DNA of 64,000 nt from Streptomyces sp. NBC_01465 (GTDB taxonomy: Bacteria; Actinomycetota; Actinomycetes; Streptomycetales; Streptomycetaceae): the NCBI RefSeq assembly GCF_036227325.1, contig NZ_CP109467.1, positions 6,944,001 to 7,008,000 on the forward strand. Reading direction: 5' to 3'. The position numbers were made by a program, and so were the translations under genes. The notes beneath the pieces are model-generated. The model worked only from the letters and a program-made list of their open reading frames with translations, was not told where the DNA came from and searched no databases. Positions 54,723 through 62,879 of the stretch are shown here, piece by piece; position 1 is the first letter of the stretch, and each line of letters begins with the position of its first letter.

Positions 54723-55952
54723 ATGGACGGGACCAGCAACGGCATTTCCGAAGCGGGCATGCGCAAGGTGCGCGAGGTGCTGGCACGGCATGTCGAGTCC
54801 AAGAAGATCCCCGGCCTTGTCGCCCTGGTCGGCCGGGGCGACCGGACACAGGTCGAGGCGATGGGGACGATGCGTCATGACGGCGGTGCACCGATGGGCC
54901 GGGACACGATCTTCCGGATGGCATCGGTGTCCAAGCCGGTCACGATGGCGGCGGCGATGGTCCTTCTCGACGAGTGCCGGCTGCGCCTGGACGAGCCGGT
55001 CGATCCCTGGCTGCCCGAACTCGCCGACCGGCAGGTGCTGAAGAGGCCCGACGGCCCGCTGGACGACACCGTGCCGGCGCGGCGGCCGATCACCGTACGC
55101 GATCTGCTGACCTCCACCTTCGGCAACGGAGTGGACTTCACGCTGATGGCCTCCCCGATCAGGGCTGCGACCTTCGAGCGGCTCGACTACAGCGTGGTGT
55201 CCGGCCCCGCGCCCGAGCCGGACGAGTGGATGCGCCGCCTCGGCGAGCTGCCGCTGCAGTTCCAGCCCGGAGAGCGGTGGCAGTACGACCTCAGCAACGA
55301 AGTGGTCGGCGTCCTGGTCGCCAGGGTCACGGGCAGGCCGTTGGAGACGTTCCTGCGTGAACGGATTCTCGATCCGCTGGGCATGAAGGACACCGCCTTC
55401 CACGTGCCCGCCGACAAGATCGACCGCCTTCCGCCCCTGTACGGGCCCGATCCGCAGACCGGCGAGTTCCACATCTGGGACGAGGCGGCCGGCGGAGAGA
55501 AGAGCCGGCCACCGGCGTTCCAGGGCGCCGGCGGCGGTCTTGTCTCCACGGTCGACGACTACCACACGTACTTCCGCATGCTGCTGAACCACGGTGTGCA
55601 CGACAGAGAGCGGATCCTGTCCCGTACCGCCGTCGAGCTGATGACCACCAACCGCCTGCTGCCCGAGCAACAAGCCGCCCGGAGCGCCATGTTCAGCGAC
55701 GTGGTCCATGTAGCACCCGGTCAGGACCAGCACGGCGGTTGGGGCTTCGGGATGGCGGTGCGCACTCACCGGAGCGACTACGCCCCCATCGGCCAGTTCG
55801 GCTGGAACGGAGGTACCGGTACCTCGGCCTACGCGGACCCTGCCAACCGGATCACCGGAATCCTGCTCACCCAGACCGGGATGTCCACCCCGGATTCGGC
55901 GCGGCTCATCCACGACTTCTGGACCACGCTCTACCAGGCCATCGACGACTGA
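54723..55952 (+). CDS. Serine hydrolase of the beta-lactamase / EstB-esterase family
   Basis: 409 aa from the ATG at 54723 (AAGGAG 7 nt upstream). The Ser-x-x-Lys motif is in MASVSKPVTMAAAMVLLDE, the Tyr region is QYDLSNEVVGVLVARVTGRP, and a Gly-rich third motif lies in GWNGGTGTSAYADP. There is no signal peptide, which favours a cytoplasmic esterase over a true beta-lactamase. It is probably controlled by the divergent MerR protein. Confidence 0.88.
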   Translation: MDGTSNGISEAGMRKVREVLARHVESKKIPGLVALVGRGDRTQVEAMGTMRHDGGAPMGRDTIFRMASVSKPVTMAAAMVLLDECRLRLDEPVDPWLPELADRQVLKRPDGPLDDTVPARRPITVRDLLTSTFGNGVDFTLMASPIRAATFERLDYSVVSGPAPEPDEWMRRLGELPLQFQPGERWQYDLSNEVVGVLVARVTGRPLETFLRERILDPLGMKDTAFHVPADKIDRLPPLYGPDPQTGEFHIWDEAAGGEKSRPPAFQGAGGGLVSTVDDYHTYFRMLLNHGVHDRERILSRTAVELMTTNRLLPEQQAARSAMFSDVVHVAPGQDQHGGWGFGMAVRTHRSDYAPIGQFGWNGGTGTSAYADPANRITGILLTQTGMSTPDSARLIHDFWTTLYQAIDD

Positions 55953-56066
55953 CACCGGCTTCGCCGAAGGAGGCCGTCCTGGGCGGCCGAGAATCTCAGT
56001 TGATCTGGACCCTGGCGTATGAAGACTGGCAGTAGCGAGCCGGACCAGTGAAAGAGCCTTCGAGAG

Positions 56067-56966
56067 ATGACCATGCACGATGACCAGGTGGACGTGACCA
56101 CCGAAATCATTGCGACTCTGATCGGGGAACAGTTCCCTCAGTGGAGCGGCAAGGCGATCCAGCGCGTGCCGTCGACCGGGACGGTCAACGCCATCTTCCG
56201 CATCGGGCACGACCTGTCGGCGCGTTTCCCACTGCGTCTGGCCGATGCTGCGGAGGCGTTGGCGGTTCTGGAACAGGAAGCCCGGGCGAGTGCGGAGCTG
56301 GCGCAGGTGTCTCGGTTCCCCGCCCCGGAACCCGTCGCCCTGGGAAAGCCCGGAGCGGGTTACCCCATGCCCTGGTCGGTCCAGACATGGCTGCCGGGAA
56401 CGGTCGCCTTTGACGCCGACTCGAGCGGGTCGGACGCCTTTGCCGAGGACCTTGCGGTCTTCATCGCAGCCCTTCGGGAAGCCGGGACGCGGGGGCGGCT
56501 TTTCCGCGGCGAGGGTCGTGGCGGCGTTCTCGCTCACCACGACGACTGGATGGCGAAGTGCTTCAAGGAGAGTGAGGGGCTGCTCGACGTGCCCCGGCTG
56601 CGCCAGGTGTGGAGCCACTTTCGGGAGTTGCCACGCACAGGTACCGACGTGATGAGCCACGGCGACTTGATTCCCGGCAATGTACTGGTCACGGGAGACC
56701 GGCTCAGCGGCGTACTCGACACCGGCGGCTTCGGTCCGGCCGACCCCGCGCTGGATCTGGTCAGTGCCTGGCACCTGCTGCAGCAAGGCCCGCGGGCAGT
56801 GCTCCGGCGGACACTGGGCTGTGACGATCTGGAGTGGGAGCGGGGCAAGGCATGGGCGTTCCAACAGGCGATGGGTGTTGTCTGGTACTACGTCGCGAGT
56901 AATCCGACGATGAGCAGCATGGGGCGCCGGACACTCGACCGCATTCTGGAGTCGATGGAGCGATGA
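56067..56966 (+). CDS. Aminoglycoside-phosphotransferase-family kinase
   Basis: 299 aa. Kinase motifs of the APH family are present: catalytic loop SHGDLIPGNVLV and the metal-binding LDTGGFGPADPALDL. The N-lobe shows STGTVNAIFRIG and PWSVQTWLPGT. The family phosphorylates aminoglycosides, macrolides or metabolites such as choline; the substrate is not evident. The last 79 bp overlap the tail of the truncated helicase frame on the other strand, an overlap produced by the helicase reading past its break. Confidence 0.86.
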   Translation: MTMHDDQVDVTTEIIATLIGEQFPQWSGKAIQRVPSTGTVNAIFRIGHDLSARFPLRLADAAEALAVLEQEARASAELAQVSRFPAPEPVALGKPGAGYPMPWSVQTWLPGTVAFDADSSGSDAFAEDLAVFIAALREAGTRGRLFRGEGRGGVLAHHDDWMAKCFKESEGLLDVPRLRQVWSHFRELPRTGTDVMSHGDLIPGNVLVTGDRLSGVLDTGGFGPADPALDLVSAWHLLQQGPRAVLRRTLGCDDLEWERGKAWAFQQAMGVVWYYVASNPTMSSMGRRTLDRILESMER

Positions 56967-59065
56967 CTGCTGCTCGCCGGCTGGTTGATCCAAGCCCGCG
57001 TGAACGTACCTACAGCCAATCCCGCCGCTTGAAAATGAAGTACAAGCTGACGCACACCATTGCCATCAGGCCGATCGCGAACGGGTATCCGAACTCCCAG
57101 CCCAGTTCCGGCATGTGCTCGAAGTTCATGCCGTAGATCGTGCCGACCAGGGTGGGGGCGAAGAGGATCGCCGGCGGTGCGGGTCGCTCTCGCTGTCGCG
57201 AGGATCACTTCCGGCAGCGTTGCCGCGCCTGCCTCGTCGACCAGCACGACGTCGTACGGACCTTCGAACACGGACTTGTTGGTGCGGAATCGGGCGAGTG
57301 TGGTGGCCACCAGCTTGGCTGCCTTGATGATCTCGCCTTGAGCGTTACGGGCGAGACGTTCGTACTCCTCCTGGACTTGCCGGAACTGGTCTTCAAGTGA
57401 GGCGCGCTCAGTGGCGTCGGCTTTCACTTGGGGGCGTAGGCGCTCGGCGTTGGTGTGCCTCGCTGGCCAGCCCTGTTGTTCGGCGAGGGTGATGAGGGCC
57501 GCCGCCTCTTTCGCATGCATTACGGCCTGCTCCACGTCGGCGGCTTGCCGTCGGCGGAGGGTCACAAGGTCGAGGGCCGACTTGTAGGTGGTCCGAGCGG
57601 AGGCGAGCGCCTGCTCCAGGGGTTCGATCTGCTGAGGTGTGAGAGCGATGCAGGCGATCAGTTCTGTCAGCTGTACTTCCAGTGCGGTGATGTGGGCGTT
57701 TGCTGTGGTGCGCGCGACCCGTGCCACACCCTGTTCTCGCGCTGCGTCTGCCTCGGCGGCGGCTATCTGTTCGCTGAGCTCCTGCCGTTTCTCGCGGGTG
57801 CGCCACCGGGCCATGGATCGCCTGGCGTCGAGTTGGCCCAGCTCCTCTTGCAGATCGCGGAGGTAGTCCTCGGCCATCAGGGCATCGGCTTCCTTGCGAT
57901 CTGCCGCCTTGAGGACGCGTGACTGTTCCTTGCGTAGGCGGTCGACCTCGCTCCACCCCTGTCGCGAAACCTCTGCTGCGTTGCTGCGCTGCTCGGCTTC
58001 CTGCGCCGATTCCTGCGCCGCATCCCGTGTCGCCACGGCTTCCTCGATGAGTGCCGCGGCCTTGGCTGCTCGGCCCTGCAGGGAGACAGGGTCCTGGTCA
58101 GGCGTACGCAGCAGTTTCAATGCGGCAGCGTATCCGGCCGGGTCGAAGCGCACGAGCGCTGTATCCAGAGCAGCCAGTTCCGCCGCGCGGGCCCGACTGC
58201 TCACCAGTGCCGCCTCGATCCGGCTCTGGCGCTCGGCCGTTTCGGCGAGGCGCTCGCGGACCATGAGGGGAAGTGACACCTCGGGGTTGTCGGCCACCTC
58301 CCGCAACTGTGGAGGACCCACGCGGACGATGTCGCCGGGGCTGTGCCGGCTCTCCTTAGCCACTCCCAACAGGGCGTTGTCGACAGCGATGTTGGTGGCC
58401 GAGACCAGCAACACACGCTCGCCCCGGGTGATCAGGTCACCGATCGCACGTTTGAGCACGGTGGTCTTGCCGGTGCCGGGCGGGCCCCACACCAGATGAA
58501 TGCCCTGGCCGAGGCACGCGCGGTAGGCCTCACCCTGGGCGGGATGAAAACCCGGTGGGTCAGGGTCGAGGGACGACGTACCGCCGATGCAACCGGCGGC
58601 CAACGCGCTCGCCAGCGGGGCTTCTCCCATGCCTGCGATACCGTCGCGCAGGGCCTCGGCCAGGAAGGTCGGCGGCTGCTTGAGCATCCACAGATGGGGA
58701 TCCGTCAGGTCGGCGAATGCGGCGACCTTCAGCGAGAGCAAGGAGCCGTTCTGCACGGACTCCGCAACAGAGAAGCCCTTCGTCTCGATGTTGTCCGGTT
58801 CCGGGCCGGCAAGCTTCAGCGTGTCCAGCTGGTCCGGATCGATGTCTGAGCTGCGGATGTCGACGGCGTACCAACCCGCCTCCCCGGTGCGGATCGCGCG
58901 TCCGATGCGCTGCCAGCGTGGTCGCTTGCCCGTACCGCCCATGATGGCGATCAGTTCGCCCAGCGCCGTAGCGATCTCCTCGCGCCATCCCACCCGCCGT
59001 CGCCCCCTGTTTCCGTTCTCCGATGGATCCCGACGCTCACCGTCGGCCCCGTCGGCAGGTTCCAC
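56888..59065 (-). CDS. SF1 (UPF1/DNA2-like) helicase, C-terminally truncated
   Basis: The open frame gives 725 aa from the GTG at 59065, but only the first ~631 residues are helicase. Walker A is GPPGTGKT (194-201), motif Ia is VLLVSATNIAVDNALLG, and motif II is VVLVDEAGAA (about 602-611), with a ~320-residue coiled-coil insertion between them. Just after motif II, at nt 57172, the sequence becomes a corA 3'-end copy read in another frame. Motifs III-VI and the whole second RecA domain are missing, so ATP-driven unwinding is unlikely. The gene starts 21 bp after the nucleotidyltransferase gene. Confidence 0.8.
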   Translation of the reverse strand: MEPADGADGERRDPSENGNRGRRRVGWREEIATALGELIAIMGGTGKRPRWQRIGRAIRTGEAGWYAVDIRSSDIDPDQLDTLKLAGPEPDNIETKGFSVAESVQNGSLLSLKVAAFADLTDPHLWMLKQPPTFLAEALRDGIAGMGEAPLASALAAGCIGGTSSLDPDPPGFHPAQGEAYRACLGQGIHLVWGPPGTGKTTVLKRAIGDLITRGERVLLVSATNIAVDNALLGVAKESRHSPGDIVRVGPPQLREVADNPEVSLPLMVRERLAETAERQSRIEAALVSSRARAAELAALDTALVRFDPAGYAAALKLLRTPDQDPVSLQGRAAKAAALIEEAVATRDAAQESAQEAEQRSNAAEVSRQGWSEVDRLRKEQSRVLKAADRKEADALMAEDYLRDLQEELGQLDARRSMARWRTREKRQELSEQIAAAEADAAREQGVARVARTTANAHITALEVQLTELIACIALTPQQIEPLEQALASARTTYKSALDLVTLRRRQAADVEQAVMHAKEAAALITLAEQQGWPARHTNAERLRPQVKADATERASLEDQFRQVQEEYERLARNAQGEIIKAAKLVATTLARFRTNKSVFEGPYDVVLVDEAGAATLPEVILATARATRTAGDPLRPHPGRHDLRHELRAHAGTGLGVRIPVRDRPDGNGVRQLVLHFQAAGLAVGTFTRAWINQPASSSHRSIDSRMRSSVRRPMLLIVGLLAT
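57010..57171 (-). pseudogene. corA remnant: last 54 codons of a diverged corA copy
   Basis: Read on the minus strand this encodes the CorA C-terminus (FAPTLVGTIYGMNFEHMPEL, then GWEFGYPFAIGLMAMVCVSL, ending KRRDWL) and its stop. Against the 3' end of the intact corA (60507-60668) I count 29 differences in 162 aligned bases, about 82% identity, with no gaps. Homology stops abruptly at about 57172, where helicase sequence begins. Confidence 0.9.
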
Positions 59066-59086
59066 ATTTGTCTCGCCCCGACGTGA

Positions 59087-59764
59087 TCAGTCGATGTCCG
59101 GGTCGTCGGACTCATCAAGGAGACGGTGCGCGAGGTCGTCGGCCCACTCCACCGCCCACTTGCGGAGCCTGGCGATGGTGGCGTCATCGAGGCCATAGGC
59201 GGAGAAGGCTTCGTCGTCGGTCCACTCGGCGCCGGTGAGGTTGGCCTGGAGGTCTTCGCGGTCGAAACGGCCGCGGGCGTGGCGGCGGCCGAACTCCTCG
59301 AGCTCTGCGTTCGTCCAGCGGCGGGACGCGGCGAACACGTCGATCAGGTCGCGTGGCGCTCCGCGGTCAGCCAGGGCACGAACCTTGGTCCCGATCACGT
59401 CCTCCTCGGCGAGGACAGGCCCGTACGAGCTCTGGGCGACGGGCCGCCAGAAAATCTCCTTGAGGATGTCGACCTCGCACTCCTGCCCGGTGGCGGGGTC
59501 CGTCACGGTGAAGCGAGCGGACAGCGGGGCAGTCTCCAGTGCCTGTACCTTCCAGCCCCGGGCTGTCAGGCCGCTACAGAGCGCCGCTGCGATGTCGGTC
59601 ATCGGCGCCGGGTTATCGGTGGCGACATCGAGATCCTGGCTGGGGCGGTTCACGAGGCGGTGCGCCCTCACCGCATACCCGCCGGTGAGGACCAGGGGAT
59701 ACGGCGAGCCGAGGGCGATCACATCCGCCAGGAGCCGCGTGTGCAGCTCCGGCATGTCCGTCAC
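59087..59764 (-). CDS. AbiEii/AbiGii-type nucleotidyltransferase
   Basis: 225 aa from the GTG at 59764. The nucleotidyltransferase-fold active site is intact: G28-G29 in LVLTGGYAVRAHR, D44-x-D46 in RPSQDLDVATD and a third Asp99 in ECEVDILKEIFW. AbiEii enzymes are the toxins of type-IV-like abortive-infection systems and transfer nucleotides to RNA targets. Its start overlaps the stop of the 130-aa protein as GTGA. Toxin activity is inferred from family only; some relatives have no such role. Confidence 0.82.
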   Translation of the reverse strand: MTDMPELHTRLLADVIALGSPYPLVLTGGYAVRAHRLVNRPSQDLDVATDNPAPMTDIAAALCSGLTARGWKVQALETAPLSARFTVTDPATGQECEVDILKEIFWRPVAQSSYGPVLAEEDVIGTKVRALADRGAPRDLIDVFAASRRWTNAELEEFGRRHARGRFDREDLQANLTGAEWTDDEAFSAYGLDDATIARLRKWAVEWADDLAHRLLDESDDPDID

Positions 59765-60153
59765 GCGGCTGCCCGGGTGCGGGAGGCGAGTTCGGGGAAA
59801 GCGTCCTCCCACACGGTGCGCACGGTGCGGCCGACGAGGGAGCGCAATACGGGCCATAGGCCGAGGAGCAGATCCCGGTTGAGGTAGCGGGGCAGGTCGT
59901 CGTGCAGGCCTTCGTGCAGGACGGTGCGGTACAGGCCCATGCGCTGGCGAGGTTTGTCCAGGTCGTACGAGGTCATCCCGGACCATGCCAGGTGCAGCGG
60001 CAGCTCCACGATGCCGTGGGCCGGTCCGTGCAACTCGTCCAGTGACTCCGGCAGGCGGCGCCGGAACTTTTCCCGGTACAGCGCGAGGTCCTCGGCGTCT
60101 GCGCCCGAGAGGTTCCTCGGCCCGGGTCCGGTGTGCTGCGGGTGGGAGGCCAT
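59761..60153 (-). CDS. 130-aa protein coupled to the AbiEii-type nucleotidyltransferase
   Basis: From the ATG at 60153. The sequence (RNLSGADAEDLALYREKFRR, PAHGIVELPLHLAWSGMTSYDLD split, DLPRYLNRDLLLGLWPVLRS) shows no DNA-binding motif I can recognise. It ends in a GTGA overlap with the nucleotidyltransferase start. The position is that of an antitoxin or cognate partner, but it does not look like the winged-helix AbiEi antitoxin. Function unknown. Confidence 0.68.
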   Translation of the reverse strand: MASHPQHTGPGPRNLSGADAEDLALYREKFRRRLPESLDELHGPAHGIVELPLHLAWSGMTSYDLDKPRQRMGLYRTVLHEGLHDDLPRYLNRDLLLGLWPVLRSLVGRTVRTVWEDAFPELASRTRAAA

Positions 60154-60506
60154 GCGTCCATTATGGCGGCCGCACAGGGTCGGGGCTGGCGGCTTCAACC
60201 AAGGAGTCAATGTCACTGTCTGTGTCCGTTGCAGATAGCGGCAACGGCGCTCGGCGGCAGGCTTCGCGGGGAACGGGATAGGGATGGAGTCGCCGACGCA
60301 GGGCCCGTGCCGTCGGCTGATTCTCCCCGGATTCTCCCCAGCAGCTCCAGAAGGGTAAAAGTGCTGGTCAGAGGCGTGATGGAGGCAGGTAGAGGAGATC
60401 ACCCGCATCACTTCTCCCCAGGGACTCCCCAAAGGCTGTCGTGGCTCGATTTTTGAAGAGTGCGAGAGCGAATTGTGCAAGCGACCCGAAGAGTGATCTC
60501 CGGGTC
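60154..60506. other. Intergenic region between corA and the nucleotidyltransferase cassette
   Basis: No gene is supported in this 353-bp stretch. It is visibly less GC-rich than its surroundings near its right end (for example GCTCGATTTTTGAAGAGTGC). It carries a short tandem ATTCTCCCC motif (around 60320-60340) and similar CTCCCCA words near 60415-60430. It probably contains the promoter of the minus-strand cassette. Confidence 0.4.
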
Positions 60507-61634
60507 CTAGAGCCAGTCCCGCCGCTTGAAAATGACGTACAAACTGACACAGACAACCCCCATCAAGCCGACCGCGAAGGGGTATCCGAGGCTCCATCCC
60601 AGCTCGGGCATGTTCTCGAAGTTCATGCCGTAGATCGTTCCCACCAGTGTGGGTGCAAACAGAATGGCCGCCCAGGACGAGATCTTCTTGATCTCCTCGT
60701 TCTGCTGGAAGCCCGCCTCCGCCAGCGCCCGCATCTCCGCGTTCTGCTGCTGCGTGACCAGCGTCGCGTTGACCGTGAGGATTTCGGTGAGGGCCTGGCG
60801 GAAGCCGTCCACGCGTTCGCTGATGTGTGTGACGTGGTCGGCCACGTCGCGCAGGTAGCGCTGGAGTTCCTCGTCCGTACCGTACTTGGCGAAGCCCGCC
60901 ATCAGGGCGTGCAGCATGCCCACCAGGGGGCGGGTCGCGCGCTGGAACTCCACCATTTCGCGGGAGAGTTCGTAGATGCGGCGGGAGACCTCGGGGTCGC
61001 CGCTGAAGACCTCGGTCTCGATCTCGTCGACGTCGATCTGTACGCCCGACACCACCGGTGCGTACCCGTCGACCACCGCGTCGAGGATCGCGTACAGCGC
61101 GGCTTCCGGGCCCAGGGCCAGGAGTTCGGGGGATTCTTCCATTCTCTTGCGTACGGCGGAGAGGTCGGGGGCCGCGCCGTGGCGGACCGTGATGAGGAAG
61201 TCCCTGCCGACGAAGACGTGCAGTTCGCCGAAGTCGACCTCCTCCGGGGCGTCCAGGTAGCGGGCGGCGCGCAGCACGACGAAGAGCGTGTCGCCGTAGC
61301 GCTCCAGTTTGGGGCGCTGGTGTGCTTCCAGGGCGTCCTCGACCGCCAGAGGGTGGAGGTCGAACTCGGCCGCTAGGGAGAGGAGTTCGGGTTCGGTCGG
61401 GCGGTGCAGGCCGATCCAGGCCATGCCGTCCGGGTGTTCGCGCAGCTGGCGGAAGGTGTCGGCGAGCGAGGCGGGGGTCGAGACGCGGCGGCCGTCGCGG
61501 TAGAGCGCGGCCTGGACGACGCTGCCGTTGTCGTTCTGTACGGGGGGCGGCATCGCGGGCGGCGGTGCGGGAGCCGGCGGGGGCGGGGTCGTCGTGGGAG
61601 GCGGGGGGCGGTGGCGCCAGGGGGGTCTGCGCAT
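60507..61634 (-). CDS. corA: CorA magnesium/cobalt transporter
   Basis: 375 aa. The N-terminus has a short Pro-rich segment (PPPAPAPPPAMPPP), followed by the CorA cytoplasmic funnel domain. Two C-terminal membrane helices flank the selectivity motif GMN (TIYGMNFENMPELGW). The protein ends in the basic KRRDWL tail. CorA forms a pentameric Mg2+ channel in the cytoplasmic membrane. Its final 54 codons are duplicated 3.3 kb downstream. Confidence 0.94.
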   Translation of the reverse strand: MRRPPWRHRPPPPTTTPPPPAPAPPPAMPPPVQNDNGSVVQAALYRDGRRVSTPASLADTFRQLREHPDGMAWIGLHRPTEPELLSLAAEFDLHPLAVEDALEAHQRPKLERYGDTLFVVLRAARYLDAPEEVDFGELHVFVGRDFLITVRHGAAPDLSAVRKRMEESPELLALGPEAALYAILDAVVDGYAPVVSGVQIDVDEIETEVFSGDPEVSRRIYELSREMVEFQRATRPLVGMLHALMAGFAKYGTDEELQRYLRDVADHVTHISERVDGFRQALTEILTVNATLVTQQQNAEMRALAEAGFQQNEEIKKISSWAAILFAPTLVGTIYGMNFENMPELGWSLGYPFAVGLMGVVCVSLYVIFKRRDWL

Positions 61635-61784
61635 GGCGGTCGCTCCTCCCGGCTCGGGCCGTCACTTCGTACATCTGTCTGATCTTGCTCAGGTCAGGAT
61701 ATACGTCCCATATTGCGCGGGCAGGGTGGACGGATTTTGTCGATGAGGACAGGAGCTGTCCTCGTTGGTCGGTACCGTGCGCGC

Positions 61785-62879
61785 ATGGACACGATGAGCA
61801 CCCGCGCCCTCAACCGCGCCACCCTGCAGCGTCAGCTTCTGCTGGACCGTGCCGCGATGTCCGCCGAGGACGCCGTCGCGCATCTGCTGGGGCTGCAGGC
61901 GCAGAACGTCAAGCCGCCGTACTTCGCCCTCTGGTCCCGGCTCGCGGACTTCCGGCCCGAGGAGCTCTCCACGCTCATGGAGGAGCGGGCGGCCGTCCGG
62001 ATGGTGACCATGCGCTCCACCATCCACCTGCACACCGCCGACGACGCCCTCACCCTGCGGCCGCTGGTCCAGGGCGCCCGTGAGCGCGAGCTGAAGAACT
62101 TCCGCAAGGGGCTCGTGGGGGTCGGGCTCGACCGGCTCGCCGCGCTCTCCCGGGAGCTGGTCGAGGAGCGGCCCCGCACCATGAAGGAGATCAGGGAGGC
62201 GTTGCTCCAGGAGTGGCCCGACGCCGATCCGATGTCCCTGTCCGTTGCCGCGCGGTGCACCCTGCCGCTGGTCCAGGTCACCCCGCGCGGGCTCTGGGGG
62301 AGGAGCGGCCAGGTCGCGCTCACCACCGTCGAGCACTGGCTGGGGCGCAAGACCCAGCCCGTACCGGCGCCGGACGCGACCGTGCTGCGGTATCTCGGGG
62401 CCTTCGGGCCCGCGTCCGTGAAGGACATGCAGATCTGGGCCGGGCTCACCCGGCTGAGTGAGGTCTTCGAGCGGCTGCGGCCGCAGCTGGTCACCTTCCG
62501 GGACGTGAGTGGTGTGGAGCTCTTTGATCTGCCCGATGCTCCCCGGCCCGACGAGGACACCCCCGCCCCGCCCCGTTTCCTCCCCGAGTTCGACAATCTG
62601 CTGCTCTCGCACGCCGACCGATCCCGGATGGGGCCGGCCGAGTACAAGGGCCGTACCTGGAAGGGCAATCAGGCGTACTGCGTCTTCCTGCTCGATGGGT
62701 TTCTTGCCGGTGTGTGGCGGCTCAAGGAGGAGAAGGGCGCCGCTCGGCTGGAGATCGAGCCCTTCGGGAAGCCGACGCGCGCCGAGCGGGCGGCGCTGGC
62801 CGAGGAGGGGGAGCGGCTGCTCGCCTCCATGACCGGCGCCGCCGAACGCGACGTGCGCTTCGGCGCCTTCACGCAGTGA
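61785..62879 (+). CDS. Winged-helix DNA-binding-domain protein (HTH_42, AlkZ/YcaQ-related)
   Basis: 364 aa from the ATG at 61785. The family pattern is clear: LNRATLQRQLLLDRAAMSAE, HLLGLQAQNVKPPYFALWSR, VRMVTMRSTIHLHTADDALT and a C-terminal LPEFDNLLLSHADRSRM. Related YcaQ/AlkZ proteins are DNA glycosylases that unhook crosslinks, and many Streptomyces produce DNA-damaging metabolites. The glycosylase QxQ-type motif may correspond to GLQAQN, but activity is not shown. It overlaps lysA by 11 bp at the 3' end. Confidence 0.85.
   Translation: MDTMSTRALNRATLQRQLLLDRAAMSAEDAVAHLLGLQAQNVKPPYFALWSRLADFRPEELSTLMEERAAVRMVTMRSTIHLHTADDALTLRPLVQGARERELKNFRKGLVGVGLDRLAALSRELVEERPRTMKEIREALLQEWPDADPMSLSVAARCTLPLVQVTPRGLWGRSGQVALTTVEHWLGRKTQPVPAPDATVLRYLGAFGPASVKDMQIWAGLTRLSEVFERLRPQLVTFRDVSGVELFDLPDAPRPDEDTPAPPRFLPEFDNLLLSHADRSRMGPAEYKGRTWKGNQAYCVFLLDGFLAGVWRLKEEKGAARLEIEPFGKPTRAERAALAEEGERLLASMTGAAERDVRFGAFTQ

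Larger units (their letters stand above)
57010..60668. repeat. Direct repeat of the corA 3' end flanking a 3.3-kb insert
   Basis: The two 162-bp copies (57010-57171 and 60507-60668) are in the same orientation and end at the corA stop codon. They bracket the truncated helicase, the nucleotidyltransferase and its partner. The layout resembles a mobile element that targeted the 3' end of a host gene, but no integrase is present. Confidence 0.7.

Noticed and set aside
57010..60668. A complete integrative element at corA
   Set aside because: No integrase, excisionase or transfer gene is present, so only the scar-like repeat and cargo can be claimed.
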